The notes: generated from the letters alone by a model not told the origin. DNA of 64,000 bases from Palsa-504 sp963819785 (GCA_963819785.1 CAWFXW010000020.1:512781-576780), one strand, 5' to 3'; positions 25,765-35,540 are shown, counted from the stretch's first letter. Translations and numbers: made by a program.

Positions 25765-26724
25765 GTGGTGAACCCCGACGCGAGTCCCACGGCGCGGGCG
25801 CTGCTTGCCCTGGAGCTGATTCAGGGCAGCCCGGGGATCACGGCGGACCGGCTGGCCGACCGGCTCGGTGTCTCGGGGCGGGCCGCCCGCCGGTACGTCG
25901 GCATCCTCCGCGAGGCCGAGATCCCGATCGAATCGGTCCGCGGGCCCCACGGCGGCTACCGCGTAGGCCGCAGCCTTCGTCTGCCGCCGCTGATGTTCAC
26001 CGCCGCCGAGGCGCTGGGCCTGGTCATGGCGGTGCTGGACGGCCATCATGACGCCAGCGATCCCGGCGAGCCGGTCGGCAGCGCGCTGGGCAAGATCGTC
26101 CGGGCGCTCCCGGAGCCGGTCGCCGCCCAGGCTGAGGCGCTCCGCCAGACCACGGCGCCCGCGCCGGACCGCGCCGCCGCCCGGCCCGATCCGGCGACCA
26201 CCACCGCCCTCGTGCGGGCCTGCTCGGACCGCCGCCGGGTGCGGCTCGGCTACCGGTCCGAGGCCGGGTCGCAGCGGGTGATCGAGGCCGACCCGTGGGC
26301 GGTCGTGGTCCGCCACGGCCGGTGGTACCTGTTGTGCTGGTCCCGCGCCGCGCAGGCCCGGCGGGTCTACCGGATCGACCGGGTCCGCGAGGTGGAACTG
26401 CTCGAGGAATCGTTCAGCCCGCCCGCCGACCTCAACCCGGTGGCCGTGCTCGAGGACCATCTCGCGGTCGGATGGGAATACGACGTGGAGGTCGTCATCG
26501 ACGCTCCCCTGGACGCCGCGACGCGCTATGTTCCCCGGGCCCTCGGCAGGCTCGAGCCGCTCGAGGCCGAGGGCACGCGTCTGACCGGCAGCACCAGCAG
26601 CCCGGCGTGGTATGCCGAGCAGCTCGCGGCCATTCCGGTGTCCTACCGGATCGTGAGGTGCCCCGAACTCCAGGAGGCGGCACGCGTCCTGGGCCAGCGG
26701 CTCCTGACGGCCGGGAGTGGCTGA
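25765..26724 (+). CDS. HTH and WYL-domain transcriptional regulator (YafY type)
   Basis: A 319-residue regulator. The N-terminal winged HTH reads ALLALELIQGSPGITADRLA, then DRLGVSGRAARRYVGILREA, and the wing is GPHGGYRVG. A C-terminal WYL domain occupies about residues 150-310, with WAVVVRHGRWYLLCW and YRIDRV, thought to bind a small ligand or nucleic acid. The start is GTG at 25765 or 25768. It is divergent from the VOC and YdeI genes and probably controls them. Confidence 0.88.
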   Translation: MVNPDASPTARALLALELIQGSPGITADRLADRLGVSGRAARRYVGILREAEIPIESVRGPHGGYRVGRSLRLPPLMFTAAEALGLVMAVLDGHHDASDPGEPVGSALGKIVRALPEPVAAQAEALRQTTAPAPDRAAARPDPATTTALVRACSDRRRVRLGYRSEAGSQRVIEADPWAVVVRHGRWYLLCWSRAAQARRVYRIDRVREVELLEESFSPPADLNPVAVLEDHLAVGWEYDVEVVIDAPLDAATRYVPRALGRLEPLEAEGTRLTGSTSSPAWYAEQLAAIPVSYRIVRCPELQEAARVLGQRLLTAGSG

Positions 26725-26983
26725 GGCCGCGGGGATCATCCGCGCGGAGCGGAGAAAGGCACTTGGCTTCATCCCGGTCACCCGGTGGACGGTCATGGAC
26801 ACTGCGCGGGCGGCGCGGGCCCGCGCCCGGCTGGCCGAGGTGGCCCTGGCGCAATGGCCGCCAGCAACCGACGTGATTGCCGTAACCGCCTACCGCGACT
26901 GCAACCTCGCTCGCCTCCCGGCGGCCAAACACGCCACGACCCAGGGCGGCTCTTCCGCTTCCCGCAAGCTCTCTGAGCCGGGT

Positions 26984-27469
26984 TCAGCTCATCATGCTGG
27001 CGAGCATGCCGGGCTGGTAGGAACCGCCCTTCTGGTGCATGATGACGCCGAGCCGGTTGGCGGCGTTGATCATGGCGACCAGGCAGACCAGCGCGACGAC
27101 CTGGTCGTCGTCGTAGTGCTTGCGTAGTTCGGCCCAGGTCTGGTCGGACACGCCGTGGTGGGCGTCGGCGAGCCGGGTGCCCTCCTCGGCGAGCGCCAGC
27201 GCGGCCTGCTCGGCCTCGGTGAACACGTCGGCCTCGCGCCAGGCGGCGACCAGGTGGAGCCGCACCGCGGTCTCGCCCGCGGCCGCGGCCTCCTTGGTGT
27301 GCAGGTCGACGCACCAGCCGCAGCCGTTGATCTGGCTGGCGCGCAGGCTCACCAGTTCCTGGACGGACAGCGGCAGCGGCGACTGCCCGATGACCAGACT
27401 GGCGTTGGCGAACCGCTTGGCGAACCTGACGCCGATCTCGTTCTCGAACATGTTGAACCGGGATTCCAT
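26984..27469 (-). CDS. AhpD/carboxymuconolactone decarboxylase family peroxidase
   Basis: A 161-residue alkylhydroperoxidase-like protein with the redox pair C50-G-W-C53 in INGCGWCVDLHTKEA, then the AWREADVFTEAEQAALALAE helix. It should reduce peroxides through its disulfide. ATG 27469 is preceded by GAGGA; the open frame upstream to 27577 is not needed. It is divergent from a SigJ-like sigma gene, a recurrent actinobacterial pairing in which the sigma factor controls the peroxidase. The 26725-26983 stretch between it and the WYL gene shows no convincing gene. Confidence 0.88.
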   Translation of the reverse strand: MESRFNMFENEIGVRFAKRFANASLVIGQSPLPLSVQELVSLRASQINGCGWCVDLHTKEAAAAGETAVRLHLVAAWREADVFTEAEQAALALAEEGTRLADAHHGVSDQTWAELRKHYDDDQVVALVCLVAMINAANRLGVIMHQKGGSYQPGMLASMMS

Positions 27470-27630
27470 GGTTTCGTCCTCACTGCGGGGTAGTCGTGAC
27501 GAACACCAGATGCCGCCCGCCTCGATCCCTGTGACATCCGCGGTCATGTGACGTGCGCCACAAGCCGGTGGTGTCACAGGATGGCGGGGACCGGTGTCTG
27601 GTGGGTAGCGCAGCCGAGAGGAGGCCGCCC

Positions 27631-28509
27631 GTGGACCCCGCCACCGAGGCGTTCCTCGCGCACCGCAACCTGCTGTTCACCGTGGCCTACGAGATGCTCG
27701 GCTCGGCCGCCGACGCCGAGGACGTGCTGCAGGAAACGTGGCTGCGGTGGGCGGGCGTCGACCTGGGCACCGTCCATGACCAGCGCGCCTACCTGGTCAA
27801 GATCACCACCCGGCAGGCGCTGACCCGGCTGCGCACGCTGGGCCGCCGCAAGGAGTCCTACGTCGGCTCCTGGCTGCCCGAGCCGCTGCTGACCACGCCC
27901 GACGTGGCCGAGGACGCCGAACTGGCCGACAGCGTCTCGATGGCCATGCTGCTGGTCCTGGAGACCCTCACCCCGACCGAACGCGCGGTGTTCGTGCTGC
28001 GTGACGTGTTCGACGTGGCCTACGAGGAGATCGCCGACGCCGTCGGCAAGACCCCGGCCGCGGTCCGCCAGATCGCCCACCGGGCCCGGGCCCACGTCGC
28101 CGCCCGCCGCCCCCGCGGTACGGTCTCCGCGGCGCAGACCCGCGACGCGCTCGAGGCGTTCCGGCGGGCGGCGCAAACCGGCGACCTGCAGGGCCTGCTC
28201 GACATCCTCGCGCCCGACGTCGTCCTGCTCGGTGACGGCGGCGGGGTCGTGCAGACCGTGCCGCAGCCCGTCACCGGGGCCAGCAAGGTGGCCCGCCTGC
28301 TCATCGCCGGGATGGGCCGGATCGCGGCCGCGGTCACGATGCAGCCCGCGCACGTCAACGGCTACCCGGCGCTGATCCTGCGCCTGGACGGCGAGCTCGA
28401 CAGCGTCATCGCGGTACGCATCGACGAGGGCCTGATCACCGGGTTGTACGCGGTGCGCAATCCGGAGAAGCTGTCGCGGATGGCGCGGGAGACCACGCTG
28501 CGCCGCTGA
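27631..28509 (+). CDS. SigJ-family ECF sigma factor with C-terminal SnoaL-like domain
   Basis: A 292-residue ECF41-type sigma factor. Region 2 reads LLFTVAYEMLGSAADAEDVL (then QETWLRW), and region 4 includes YEEIADAVGKTPAAVRQIAH. A C-terminal SnoaL-like domain (DALEAFRRAAQTGDLQGLLD onward) modulates its activity in place of an anti-sigma protein. GTG 27631 is chosen because GAGGAGG lies 6 bases upstream. It is divergent from the AhpD gene, its probable target. Confidence 0.9.
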   Translation: MDPATEAFLAHRNLLFTVAYEMLGSAADAEDVLQETWLRWAGVDLGTVHDQRAYLVKITTRQALTRLRTLGRRKESYVGSWLPEPLLTTPDVAEDAELADSVSMAMLLVLETLTPTERAVFVLRDVFDVAYEEIADAVGKTPAAVRQIAHRARAHVAARRPRGTVSAAQTRDALEAFRRAAQTGDLQGLLDILAPDVVLLGDGGGVVQTVPQPVTGASKVARLLIAGMGRIAAAVTMQPAHVNGYPALILRLDGELDSVIAVRIDEGLITGLYAVRNPEKLSRMARETTLRR

Positions 28510-28643
28510 CCCGGGTCAGCCCGCACGACCTGCTGCCCGGCCGAGCGGGCCGACCACCCGTTCCCGCGGCTGCTCGCCGTGGCGGCGGGGCGGCTGCCAC
28601 AGCGAGCGGCGCAGCCGGGCCCAGCGCTCCCGGCGGTCGCCGG

Positions 28644-29429
28644 TCACGCCGGGGCCGCGGCGACCGCGTAGAACGGATTCTCCGGCTGATAGGAGTCGCC
28701 CACGACGGTGAGTCCCGCGGCGTGCAGGGCGGCGGCGAGGTCCGCCCGCCGGAACGGCGTGAAGTCCAGCACGTACCGGCGGTGCGTCAGCGCCGAGTCG
28801 CTTTCCTCGAACAACAGGACGATCTCGGCCCGGCACGGCGCGCCGAAGTCATCGGGGATGGTCCAGATGTAGAGCGAGCAGGAGCGGATGCCCCGCCGCT
28901 CGATCACGCGGCGGCCGGGCACGATCCGCGGCCTGGACCGGTAGAGGTGTTCCCAGTTCCGGGAGTCGATCACCAGGACGCCGCCGGGGCTGAGCACCTG
29001 CTTGAGGCCCTCGAGGGAGGCGATCATGGCCGGGCGGGTGGCGGTGTGGACGATGGCATTGCCCAGGCACAGGACCAGGTCGAACGGGCCGGGCACCCGC
29101 CGCGGCAGGTCCTGCCAGGTCGACTGCGTGACCTCGATCGGGAAACCGGACTGCGCGCAGCGGCGCCGGGCTTGCTCGACCATGCTCGCGCTGCCGTCGG
29201 AGGCGGTGACGTCGAAGCCCCGCCGCGCCAGGGCCATCGCGTCCGCGCCGATGCCGCACGCGCTGTCCAGCACCCGCGCGCCCGGCGGCAGGGCGGCCAG
29301 GATCGGCTCCAGGAGATCCCGGCTGCCCGGTGACGTCGCGCCGACCGGGCCGGCGCTGCCGATGGCCTCGTCACCGAACAGCCACTCGTAGTCGCGGGCC
29401 AGGTCGGTGTAGGAGTCATCCACGCTCAC
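28644..29429 (-). CDS. Class I SAM-dependent methyltransferase
   Basis: A 261-residue methyltransferase. SAM-binding motif I is VLDSACGIGADAMALARRG, motif II is GFDVTASDGSASMVEQARRR, and the motif IV region is FDLVLCLGNAIVH. The C-terminal beta strands LTHRRYVLDFTPFR cap the fold. GTG 29429 is preferred because the extra upstream residues to 29474 are Arg/Pro/Gln-rich. The substrate is unknown. It lies about 110 bases beyond the palindromic element at 29471 and the FHA-partner gene. Confidence 0.85.
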   Translation of the reverse strand: MSVDDSYTDLARDYEWLFGDEAIGSAGPVGATSPGSRDLLEPILAALPPGARVLDSACGIGADAMALARRGFDVTASDGSASMVEQARRRCAQSGFPIEVTQSTWQDLPRRVPGPFDLVLCLGNAIVHTATRPAMIASLEGLKQVLSPGGVLVIDSRNWEHLYRSRPRIVPGRRVIERRGIRSCSLYIWTIPDDFGAPCRAEIVLLFEESDSALTHRRYVLDFTPFRRADLAAALHAAGLTVVGDSYQPENPFYAVAAAPA

Positions 29430-29470
29430 AGTCTGGCACCGGCGCTGATCAGGCTGACGTGGAAGTGGTA

Positions 29471-29517
29471 CCACGGCCGTTCGGGAAAAATAAAGAATTG
29501 CGCCGAACGGGCCGTGG
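29471..29517. repeat. Dispersed palindromic element, copy 2
   Basis: CCACGG/CCGTGG and, inside it, CCGTTCGG/CCGAACGG pair around the A-rich loop GAAAAATAAAGAATTGCG. GTCCGTGCGGCCGGT follows, as in copy 1. It lies 19 bases beyond the stop of the gene at 29537, just as copy 1 lies beyond the OB-fold gene. Confidence 0.6.
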
Positions 29518-29536
29518 TCCGTGCGGCCGGTCCGGG

Positions 29537-30480
29537 TTACGTGTCTTTCTGGCGGTATTGAAGCCGGCGCCGCGCCATTTCGCAGACGCCATTGCGTTCA
29601 TTTTCCGCGGCGGCCTGCCGGGCGTCATCGAGATCGGCCGGCGTCAGCAGGGCGTTGGCGAGCAGGAAATCGGCGAGATCGCGGGCGTGGCCGCGTTCGG
29701 ACCAGATGAAACCCTGCAGCAGCTTCTTGTAATCCGATACCGCGCCCTCTCCGCTCAGGTCCAGGGCGATGACCACGTTCATCATCGGCACCGTCTGCGG
29801 GGCGGCCAGGCCCAGGATGTACTCCTGGTAGTAGTAGGCCATGGCCAGGCGCGCGGTCCTGTTGCGCTCGAAGTAGCCGCGCACCCGGGCGACCGCGTCG
29901 TCCCGGGGCTCGGCGACGCGCCGGACGACCGTCGCGGCCCGGGTGGTCGGGCTCTGCTCGCCGTCCGCGGCGACCGGGTCGGATCGGGTCCCCGGTGCGT
30001 CCAGCCGCAGCGCCAGCACCCAGTCGCCGACGCTGACCAGCCACGAGCCTTCCTTGAGGGTCACCGGCAGCGCCTCGTAGCGGGCCGGCGCGACCGGCAG
30101 GACGTGGCAGGCGGTCCGGCGCACGGCCTCGGCGCTCCCCGGCGTCCCCGGCGTCCCCGGCGGCCCGGTGTCCCCGGCGGCCTCGGTGTCCCCGGCGGCC
30201 TCGGTGTCCCCGGCGGCCGCGGTGCCAGGTAGACCCGGTAGGTGGTGTCCCGGCTGAACAGTTCCCAGCGGCGGTGGACGTAGCGCAGGCCCGCGCAGCG
30301 CGGGGCCCGGTGCAAGGTGAGATCCTCGTCACCGCTGAGCAGGCGCCGGTCCAGCCAGGTGATCTCATCAGGCCGACAGCTCACCCACTCGCCGAGCGCC
30401 GCTGACCACAGGAAAAGCCGGCCAGTCGCCACCGCGTCGCCACTCCCGGAGGACGGCGCGCGGCCGTCCCGTGTTGCCAC
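29537..30480 (-). CDS. Unrecognised protein paired with the FHA gene (frameshifted)
   Basis: Two reverse-strand frames join to about 314 residues. The first (30480 to about 30225) contains GRLFLWSAALGEWVSCRPDE and RWELFSRDTTYRVYL. The second contains LPVTLKEGSWLVSVGDWVLA and a helical C-terminal half with LAMAYYYQEYILGLAAPQTV. They are separated by a G/C-rich 18-bp repeat (30155-30215, unit GTCCCCGGCGGCCTCGGT). One added base before the repeat makes the frames continuous and gives a Gly-Asp-Thr-Glu-Ala-Ala linker. I do not recognise the family. It starts 22 bases after the FHA gene, so the two form an operon. Confidence 0.55.
30155..30215. repeat. 18-bp in-gene tandem repeat
   Basis: About three copies of GTCCCCGGCGGCCTCGGT, preceded by shorter GTCCCCGGC units, lie in the linker of the FHA-partner gene. 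A shift near this tract separates its two frames. Confidence 0.7.
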
Positions 30481-30502
30481 GTCTGGAATGACTATTGTCG
30501 CA

Positions 30503-31549
30503 TCAGCCGATCTTGACCCGGGACAGCAGCGCGTCGGGGTTCGCGCCCCAGCGGATCGCGTCGCCGTCGCTGACCGGCTGCTCCCCCGCGACCGGGGCGC
30601 CGTTGAGGGTGAGGCCGTTGCGGCCCTGGTTGGAGATCCACCAGCGGCCGTCGGAGAAGGTGAACGTCGCGTGCTCCCGGGACACGGTCAAGACGTCGGG
30701 GAGCACAAGCTCGACGGACCCGCGCCCGGCGCGGGCGCCGGAGACCCGGGTTTCCGCCACCGAGGACCCGGTGACCAGCCGCAGCAGCGGGATGGGCTCG
30801 GGGGCTGGTTCCATCATCGTGACCATGCCCCCGCCGACGGTCAGGTCCGGCCCCCACGCGCGGGTGCCCGACTCGGCGTAGACGGGCTGCGGGGCGGAGT
30901 AGGCCCACCGCGGCACGTCGTCCGCGTCCGGGCCGCCGGCGCTCATCCGGTCGCCGGCGCTCAGCTGGTCGCCGGCGCTCAGCTGGTCGCCGGCGCCCGC
31001 TAGATCCGCCTGGCGCAGGCGGTAGCGGCCCGGCGGGACGGACCCGGCCCCGATCACGTGCACCGCGGGCCGGTCCGGCCGGGCGAAGCGGGCCCCGTAG
31101 CCGGACACCCGCTCGGTGTAGACCTCGGTCATGCTGGCGTTGAGCACGCCGAGTTCCATGCGTTCGCACAGGAAGCGGAGGTCGTCGGGGTTCAGCTGGA
31201 GCTCGACGAGGTTCGGCGCGAGCAGCGCCCCGCTGGGGGTGATCACGAACACGTCGGGCAGGTGCCGCATGGCGAGGTTCAGCACGTCCTGCCCGTCGCG
31301 CCACGGCCGGGAGGCCAGCCGCCGCAGCCACGGATGATCCCTGGTGACGCCCAGGGCCCGCAGGCCGGTCACGCCCGCGCCGGCCAGCGCCGTGATCACC
31401 ACGAGGACCACGGTGGCCGAGACGACCGAACCCGTCACCAGCTCCAGGATCACCCAGCACGCCGCGACGCCGCCCGCGGCCAGCCAGCGCTGGCGGCTGC
31501 GCCGGCGCAGCGGAGGGCGCGCCGGCTGCCTGCCTGCCGTCATCAGCAC
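30503..31549 (-). CDS. FHA-domain membrane protein
   Basis: A 348-residue protein. Two membrane helices (WLAAGGVAACWVILELV and VVSATVVLVVITALAGAGV) follow a basic N-terminus. A cytoplasmic region (HLPDVFVITPSGALLAPNLV) resembles the N-terminal domain of FhaA-like proteins. The C-terminal FHA domain (residues about 275-345) has the phosphothreonine-binding core TVSREHATF and NQGRNGLTLNG. A Gly-Asp-Gln-Leu-Ser-Ala repeat (18-bp unit, about 30948-31000) forms the linker. It probably reads Ser/Thr kinase phosphorylation at the membrane. It leads a two-gene operon with an unknown partner. Confidence 0.85.
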   Translation of the reverse strand: MLMTAGRQPARPPLRRRSRQRWLAAGGVAACWVILELVTGSVVSATVVLVVITALAGAGVTGLRALGVTRDHPWLRRLASRPWRDGQDVLNLAMRHLPDVFVITPSGALLAPNLVELQLNPDDLRFLCERMELGVLNASMTEVYTERVSGYGARFARPDRPAVHVIGAGSVPPGRYRLRQADLAGAGDQLSAGDQLSAGDRMSAGGPDADDVPRWAYSAPQPVYAESGTRAWGPDLTVGGGMVTMMEPAPEPIPLLRLVTGSSVAETRVSGARAGRGSVELVLPDVLTVSREHATFTFSDGRWWISNQGRNGLTLNGAPVAGEQPVSDGDAIRWGANPDALLSRVKIG

Positions 31550-31644
31550 CGTCCTTGACCCGTATGAATCGCCTGTTCAGGCCGTTCCCCGAGACCGAGG
31601 ATGCGGGCCGGCGCCGCGGCGCGTCAACAGATCAGGGGCAGGTT

Positions 31645-31682
31645 CCAGAAACCTGGAAATCCGCGCGTTTCCAGGTTTCTGG
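31645..31682. repeat. Perfect 15-bp inverted repeat hairpin
   Basis: CCAGAAACCTGGAAA (31645-31659) and TTTCCAGGTTTCTGG (31668-31682) are exact complements around the 8-base loop TCCGCGCG. Each arm is itself CCAG...CTGG-symmetric, so two cruciform pairings are possible. It lies in the gap between the FHA gene start and the small membrane protein gene. It has no T-run, so a classical terminator is unlikely. Confidence 0.75.
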
Positions 31683-31752
31683 AGGATGCGCGGATGGCGG
31701 TCAGTATCGGGCTTTGCGTGGGTAGGCTCCGGGCACCGCGAGGAGGTTTTTG

Positions 31753-31947
31753 ATGCATATCGGGTCGGCGATTCTTATTCTCTGGCTGATCATCGGCGGC
31801 TTTGCCGCGGGGGCGCGCGGCGATTACGGCGGCGCGGTCAATTGCAGCCGGACGGCGACGGCCGCGACGACGATTCTGGCCGGGCCGCTCAATTACCTGG
31901 GCGTGGACCCGCGCATCGACTGCACGGTGGCGCATCCCAGCAATTGA
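31753..31947 (+). CDS. Conserved small actinobacterial membrane/secreted protein
   Basis: A 64-residue protein starting at ATG 31753, with GAGGAGG 7 bases upstream. A single N-terminal hydrophobic helix (IGSAILILWLIIGGFAAGAR) is followed by a short outside region with two cysteines (GGAVNCSRTA and RIDCTVAHP) that could form a disulfide. Similar short proteins with LWLIIG and AGPLNYLG motifs occur widely in actinomycetes without known function. It stands alone, upstream of the 3' end of the FtsX-type gene. Confidence 0.75.
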   Translation: MHIGSAILILWLIIGGFAAGARGDYGGAVNCSRTATAATTILAGPLNYLGVDPRIDCTVAHPSN

Positions 31948-31995
31948 TGGCGCGGCTGTTGCGGCGCGGAGTTCACGGGGCGCATCGCGCGGCCT

Positions 31996-34783
31996 TCAGG
32001 TCCGCAGCAGGCCGGTGACGTCGCGGCGGCGGGACCGGGTGGTCTGGGCGGTCAGGGCGGCGGCGATGAGGGCCAGGATCAGCCCGGCCGGAAGGGCGAG
32101 CGCGGCCAGGTCGGGGCGGTAACTGACGGTCGCGCCGGCGCCGGTGAAGACCGACAGGTCCAGGGCCGGGCCGATCAGGGCGGGCAGGGCCAGGGCGCAT
32201 CCGGCCGCGGCGGCGAACGCGGCGAGGACCGCGGGCAGCGCCATCAGCAGCACGAGCCGGGTGTCGCGGTCGTAGCCCATGACGGCGAGCCGGGCCAGGG
32301 TCAGCTCCCGGTCCCGGGCGCCCAGGGTCAGGCCGAAGGCCACGTTGAGCAGGGCCAGGCCGGCGGCGATGACGGCGGTCAGCGTCATCAGCAGCGCCGC
32401 GGCGTGCTGCAGCGGCGCGCTGCCCAGGCCGTTCAGGACGTCGGTGCGGTAGGAGAGGGTGGCGGGAGGCAGGAGGTCGCTGACCAGCTTGGCGAGCTTG
32501 GCGTGGTCGATGCCCGGGCCGGTGATCAGCGCGAGGTTGGGCACCGGCCGGCCGAGGACGCCGGGCAGGATGCGCATCGGCATGAGCACGAACATGCCGC
32601 CGGCCGGCTCGGCCGGCGTCCTGGTCACGATCCCGGCGACCCTGATCGTGATCGGCCCCATCAGGTACTGCGAGGTCAGCTGGACGGCCCCGGTGCCCAG
32701 GACCGCCGCCGCGGACGGCGAGGCGAGCACCGGGATGACGGTGTCCGCGGCTGGCGCGGTTTGCGCGGGGCCGAAGGCGCTCGCCGGGACGCGGGGGAAC
32801 GGGGTGTCCGCGGTCACGGCGGCGTACCCGGCCGGATCCACCTCGGCCACGGTGAGCTGGTGCTGCCCCTGCGGGGTCAGCCAGGCGGTGGTCCACACCG
32901 CGGTGGCGTGCCGCACGCCGGGGACGGCGCTGATCTGCTGCCGGACCGCGGGCGTGATGTCGTAGGCGGCGCCGTTGGTGTCGATGACGGCGTCGGCGCC
33001 GGTGGCCTGCCAGGAGTAGGCGATCTGCCCGGCGGCGATCGAGCCGTTGACCATGCCGCCGAACGCCGCCAGGGTCAGCGCGAGGACCAGGGTGAAGGCG
33101 GGCAGCGCGGTGGCCGTCCGGCGTTCGAGCGCGCCGGCCAGGCCGACGTCAGCCGGCGACCCCGCCGCGGCGCCGCCAGAGCGGCAGCAGCGCCCTGATG
33201 GCCAGCGGGTACCCGCGCAGCGCGAGCAACGCGGCGGGGACGGCGACCAGGACCGGGGCGGCGGTCAGGTACCAGTTGGTCGCCCCGGACGGCGACAGTC
33301 CCTGGCCCCGCAGCACGACCAGGCCCGCGACCGCGGCCACGCAGGCCATCAGCCCCGCGACCAGGCGGCGCTGGGCGGCCGTCGAGGCCCGGCGAGTCCT
33401 GGTCTCCGGGGTCAGGATGAGCGCGGGGTTGACCGTGCGCGCGGGCCTGCGGTGCCGCCAGAGCGCGATCAGCGGCGGGCCGGCCAGCGCCACGGCGAGC
33501 ACCGCGGCGGCCTGCCGCCAGTCGGCCTTGATGCTGCTGCCGTGGATGACCGCCAGGTCCAGGCCGACGCCGGCCGCGGCGGCCACGATGACGGCGGGCG
33601 CGATGCTCCTGAGCAGCAGCACCGCGATCTGGCGGTTGGCGGCCCCGCGGTGCCGGAGCAGGACCAGGTCGTCGTCCCGGCGGGCCACCACCATCGTGGC
33701 CGCGGCGAGCAGGACCACCACCACGATCGCCGCCAGGCTGGCGTACAGCACCAGCAGCACGGCCAGCACCGCGGCCTGGGCGGCGATGAAGGCGGTCAGC
33801 GTGTCGGTCATCGGCTCGGAGACCACGAGCTCGGAGGCCACCGGAGCCAGACGGCCCGACGCGGTCGAGGCGGCGGCGACCGCCAGGTTGTTCACCAAGG
33901 CTTGGGCCTGGTCCGCGCTCACCTGACCGGTGGCCACGGGAAACTCCCAGTCCAGCCGCATGAAGTCGCAGCCGGTGCTCACCGCCGGGCAGAACGCGCT
34001 CTGCAGCGCGCCGAGCTGGTCCGGGTCGGCCAGGGCTGCGGCCAGGACGCTGAACTGGTCCGACTTCAGGTTCTCGGTCAGGTCGGGCCGGGCGATGAGC
34101 GGATCGGTGGTCCAGAAGGTCGAGGCCGGGTCGCGGGCCCGGACGATCGCGGTGACCAGGATCGTGATCGGGCCGTGGACGCTGGTGAGCCGCAGGCGGG
34201 CGCCGGGGCGCAGCGCGTACCGGCTGGCGATCTGCTGGGTGACGGCCACGCCCACCTGGCCGGCCGGGATCGCGGCGGCGTCGATCCGTCCGGCGAGGAC
34301 CTGGACGTGGCTGGCCAGCCGCTCGCGGTAGGTGACCTCGAGCTCCGGGTGGTACCCGACCGGCAGCGGGCCCGTCCCGGACTGGACCGCGTGCAGGTTG
34401 GTGGTCAGGCCGGCCCAGCTGCCGGGGGCGAGCGGCACCGAGGCGGCCAGGCCGCTGGCCAGGGTGCTGGTGGCGCCGGAGAAGTCGTCCTCGGTCAGGG
34501 CCAGCTGGCCGGTCAGCCCCTTGGTGAACACGTTCCAGCTCGCGTCGATCCCGATCACGTTGCCCAGCGGCCCGCGCCGGTCCAGCGCCTGGTGCAGCGC
34601 CTGCGTGCGCAGCCGCAGGCTGACCGCGGGCCCGGCCATGGCGGCGAACACGCAGCCGCACACCAGCAGGGCCAGCGCAAGCGTGCTCCCGGCTGCGACG
34701 CCCGCTTGCCGGCCGCGCCCCCGGTGGCCTGTCCCTGTCCCGATCCCGATACTCCGACTATCCAGCCGGGAGCGGGCCCGCGG
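31996..34783 (-). CDS. FtsX-like ABC permease, large (one frameshift)
   Basis: About 920 residues in two frames. The first part (to 33149) has an N-terminal helix (LALALLVCGCVFAAMAGPAV), an extracytoplasmic MacB-like domain, then helices with AIVVVVLLAAATMVVARRDD and DLVLLRHRGAANRQIAVLLL. The second part (33146 to 31996) repeats the layout and ends ALIAAALTAQTTRSRRRDVT followed by GLLRT. Removing one G from the GGGG run near 33150 joins them as RRRGGSPADVGLAGALERR. No start codon with a ribosome site is clear near 34783. No ATPase gene is adjacent, so its partner is elsewhere. Such permeases drive lipoprotein or peptide export, or cell-wall hydrolase control. Confidence 0.75.
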
Positions 34784-34811
34784 AAGCGTGGCCAGGCAAT
34801 CTGTTGCCCTA

Positions 34812-34870
34812 CTGTGTCCTGGGTTGCCGTGCTGTGTCCTGGTGGCCGTGCTGTGTCCCGGTGGCGCGGC
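34812..34870. repeat. 20-bp tandem repeat, three copies
   Basis: CTGTGTCCTGGGTTGCCGTG, a 19-bp variant and a third variant lie head to tail in the gap between the divergent FtsX-type and DinB-like genes. The arrays would place repeated sites in both promoters. Confidence 0.6.
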
Positions 34871-34921
34871 CTGGCGATAATCCGTTGCCCGCGGCGGTAC
34901 GCGTCGCCGATGATGGCGGCC

Positions 34922-35503
34922 ATGGCCACGACCCGGCGAGCGGACATGTTCACCGCGGACGGCAAGCCGTCTGACGACGATCCCCGCGAGCACCGGATAC
35001 GGCTGGGCGACGAGCGCACCACCCTGGCCGAGGCGCTGCGCGGTATGCGCCTCACCCTGGAGCTGAAGTGCGAAGGCCTGGACGCACAGGCCATGGCGCG
35101 GCGTTCGGTGGAGCCGTCGACGATGTCGCTGCTCGGGCTGGTGCGGCACCTGGCCGAGACCGAGCGGGCTACGTTCCGCGTGATGCTGGCGGGACAGGAC
35201 GTGCCCCGGCTGTTCATCTCCCCGGCTGACCGCGACGGTGACTTCGACGGCGCCGTGCCCGACCCCGGGGTGGTCGCGCAGGCCTGGCAGGCCTGGCGGG
35301 CCGAGGTGGATTTCGCTACCCGGTTCGTGGCCGAGGCGCCCAGCCTCGACATCACCGCCGACGACCCGGACAATCAGCACGGCAGCGGCGGCGGGGCGAT
35401 GTCGCTGCGCGAGGCGCTGGTCGGGATGATCGAGGAGTACGCCCGCCACATGGGCCACGCCGACCTGCTCCGCGAGCGGATCGACGGGCGCATCGGCCAG
35501 TAG
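34922..35503 (+). CDS. DinB/DUF664 family protein
   Basis: A 193-residue four-helix-bundle protein of the DinB-like (DUF664) group. It opens with ERTTLAEALRGMRLTLELKC, has SLLGLVRHLAETERATFRVM with a candidate metal-binding His, and ends MIEEYARHMGHADLLRERID with a second conserved His-x3-His-like pair. Relatives include thiol-dependent enzymes using mycothiol or bacillithiol. Three in-frame ATGs (34910, 34913, 34922) precede the fold and none has a strong ribosome site; 34922 is the conservative choice. Confidence 0.82.
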   Translation: MATTRRADMFTADGKPSDDDPREHRIRLGDERTTLAEALRGMRLTLELKCEGLDAQAMARRSVEPSTMSLLGLVRHLAETERATFRVMLAGQDVPRLFISPADRDGDFDGAVPDPGVVAQAWQAWRAEVDFATRFVAEAPSLDITADDPDNQHGSGGGAMSLREALVGMIEEYARHMGHADLLRERIDGRIGQ

Positions 35504-35540
35504 CGGGCACCAGCCGCCACGCCCGGCGGGCCGGGGCCGG

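Noticed and set aside
26725..26983. Possible short gene after the WYL regulator
   Set aside because: An open frame exists but it overlaps the convergent AhpD gene and has no recognisable feature; treated as intergenic.
33047..35503. 818-codon forward frame ending in the DinB-like gene
   Set aside because: Only the last 193 codons look like protein; the rest is antisense to the FtsX-type permease.
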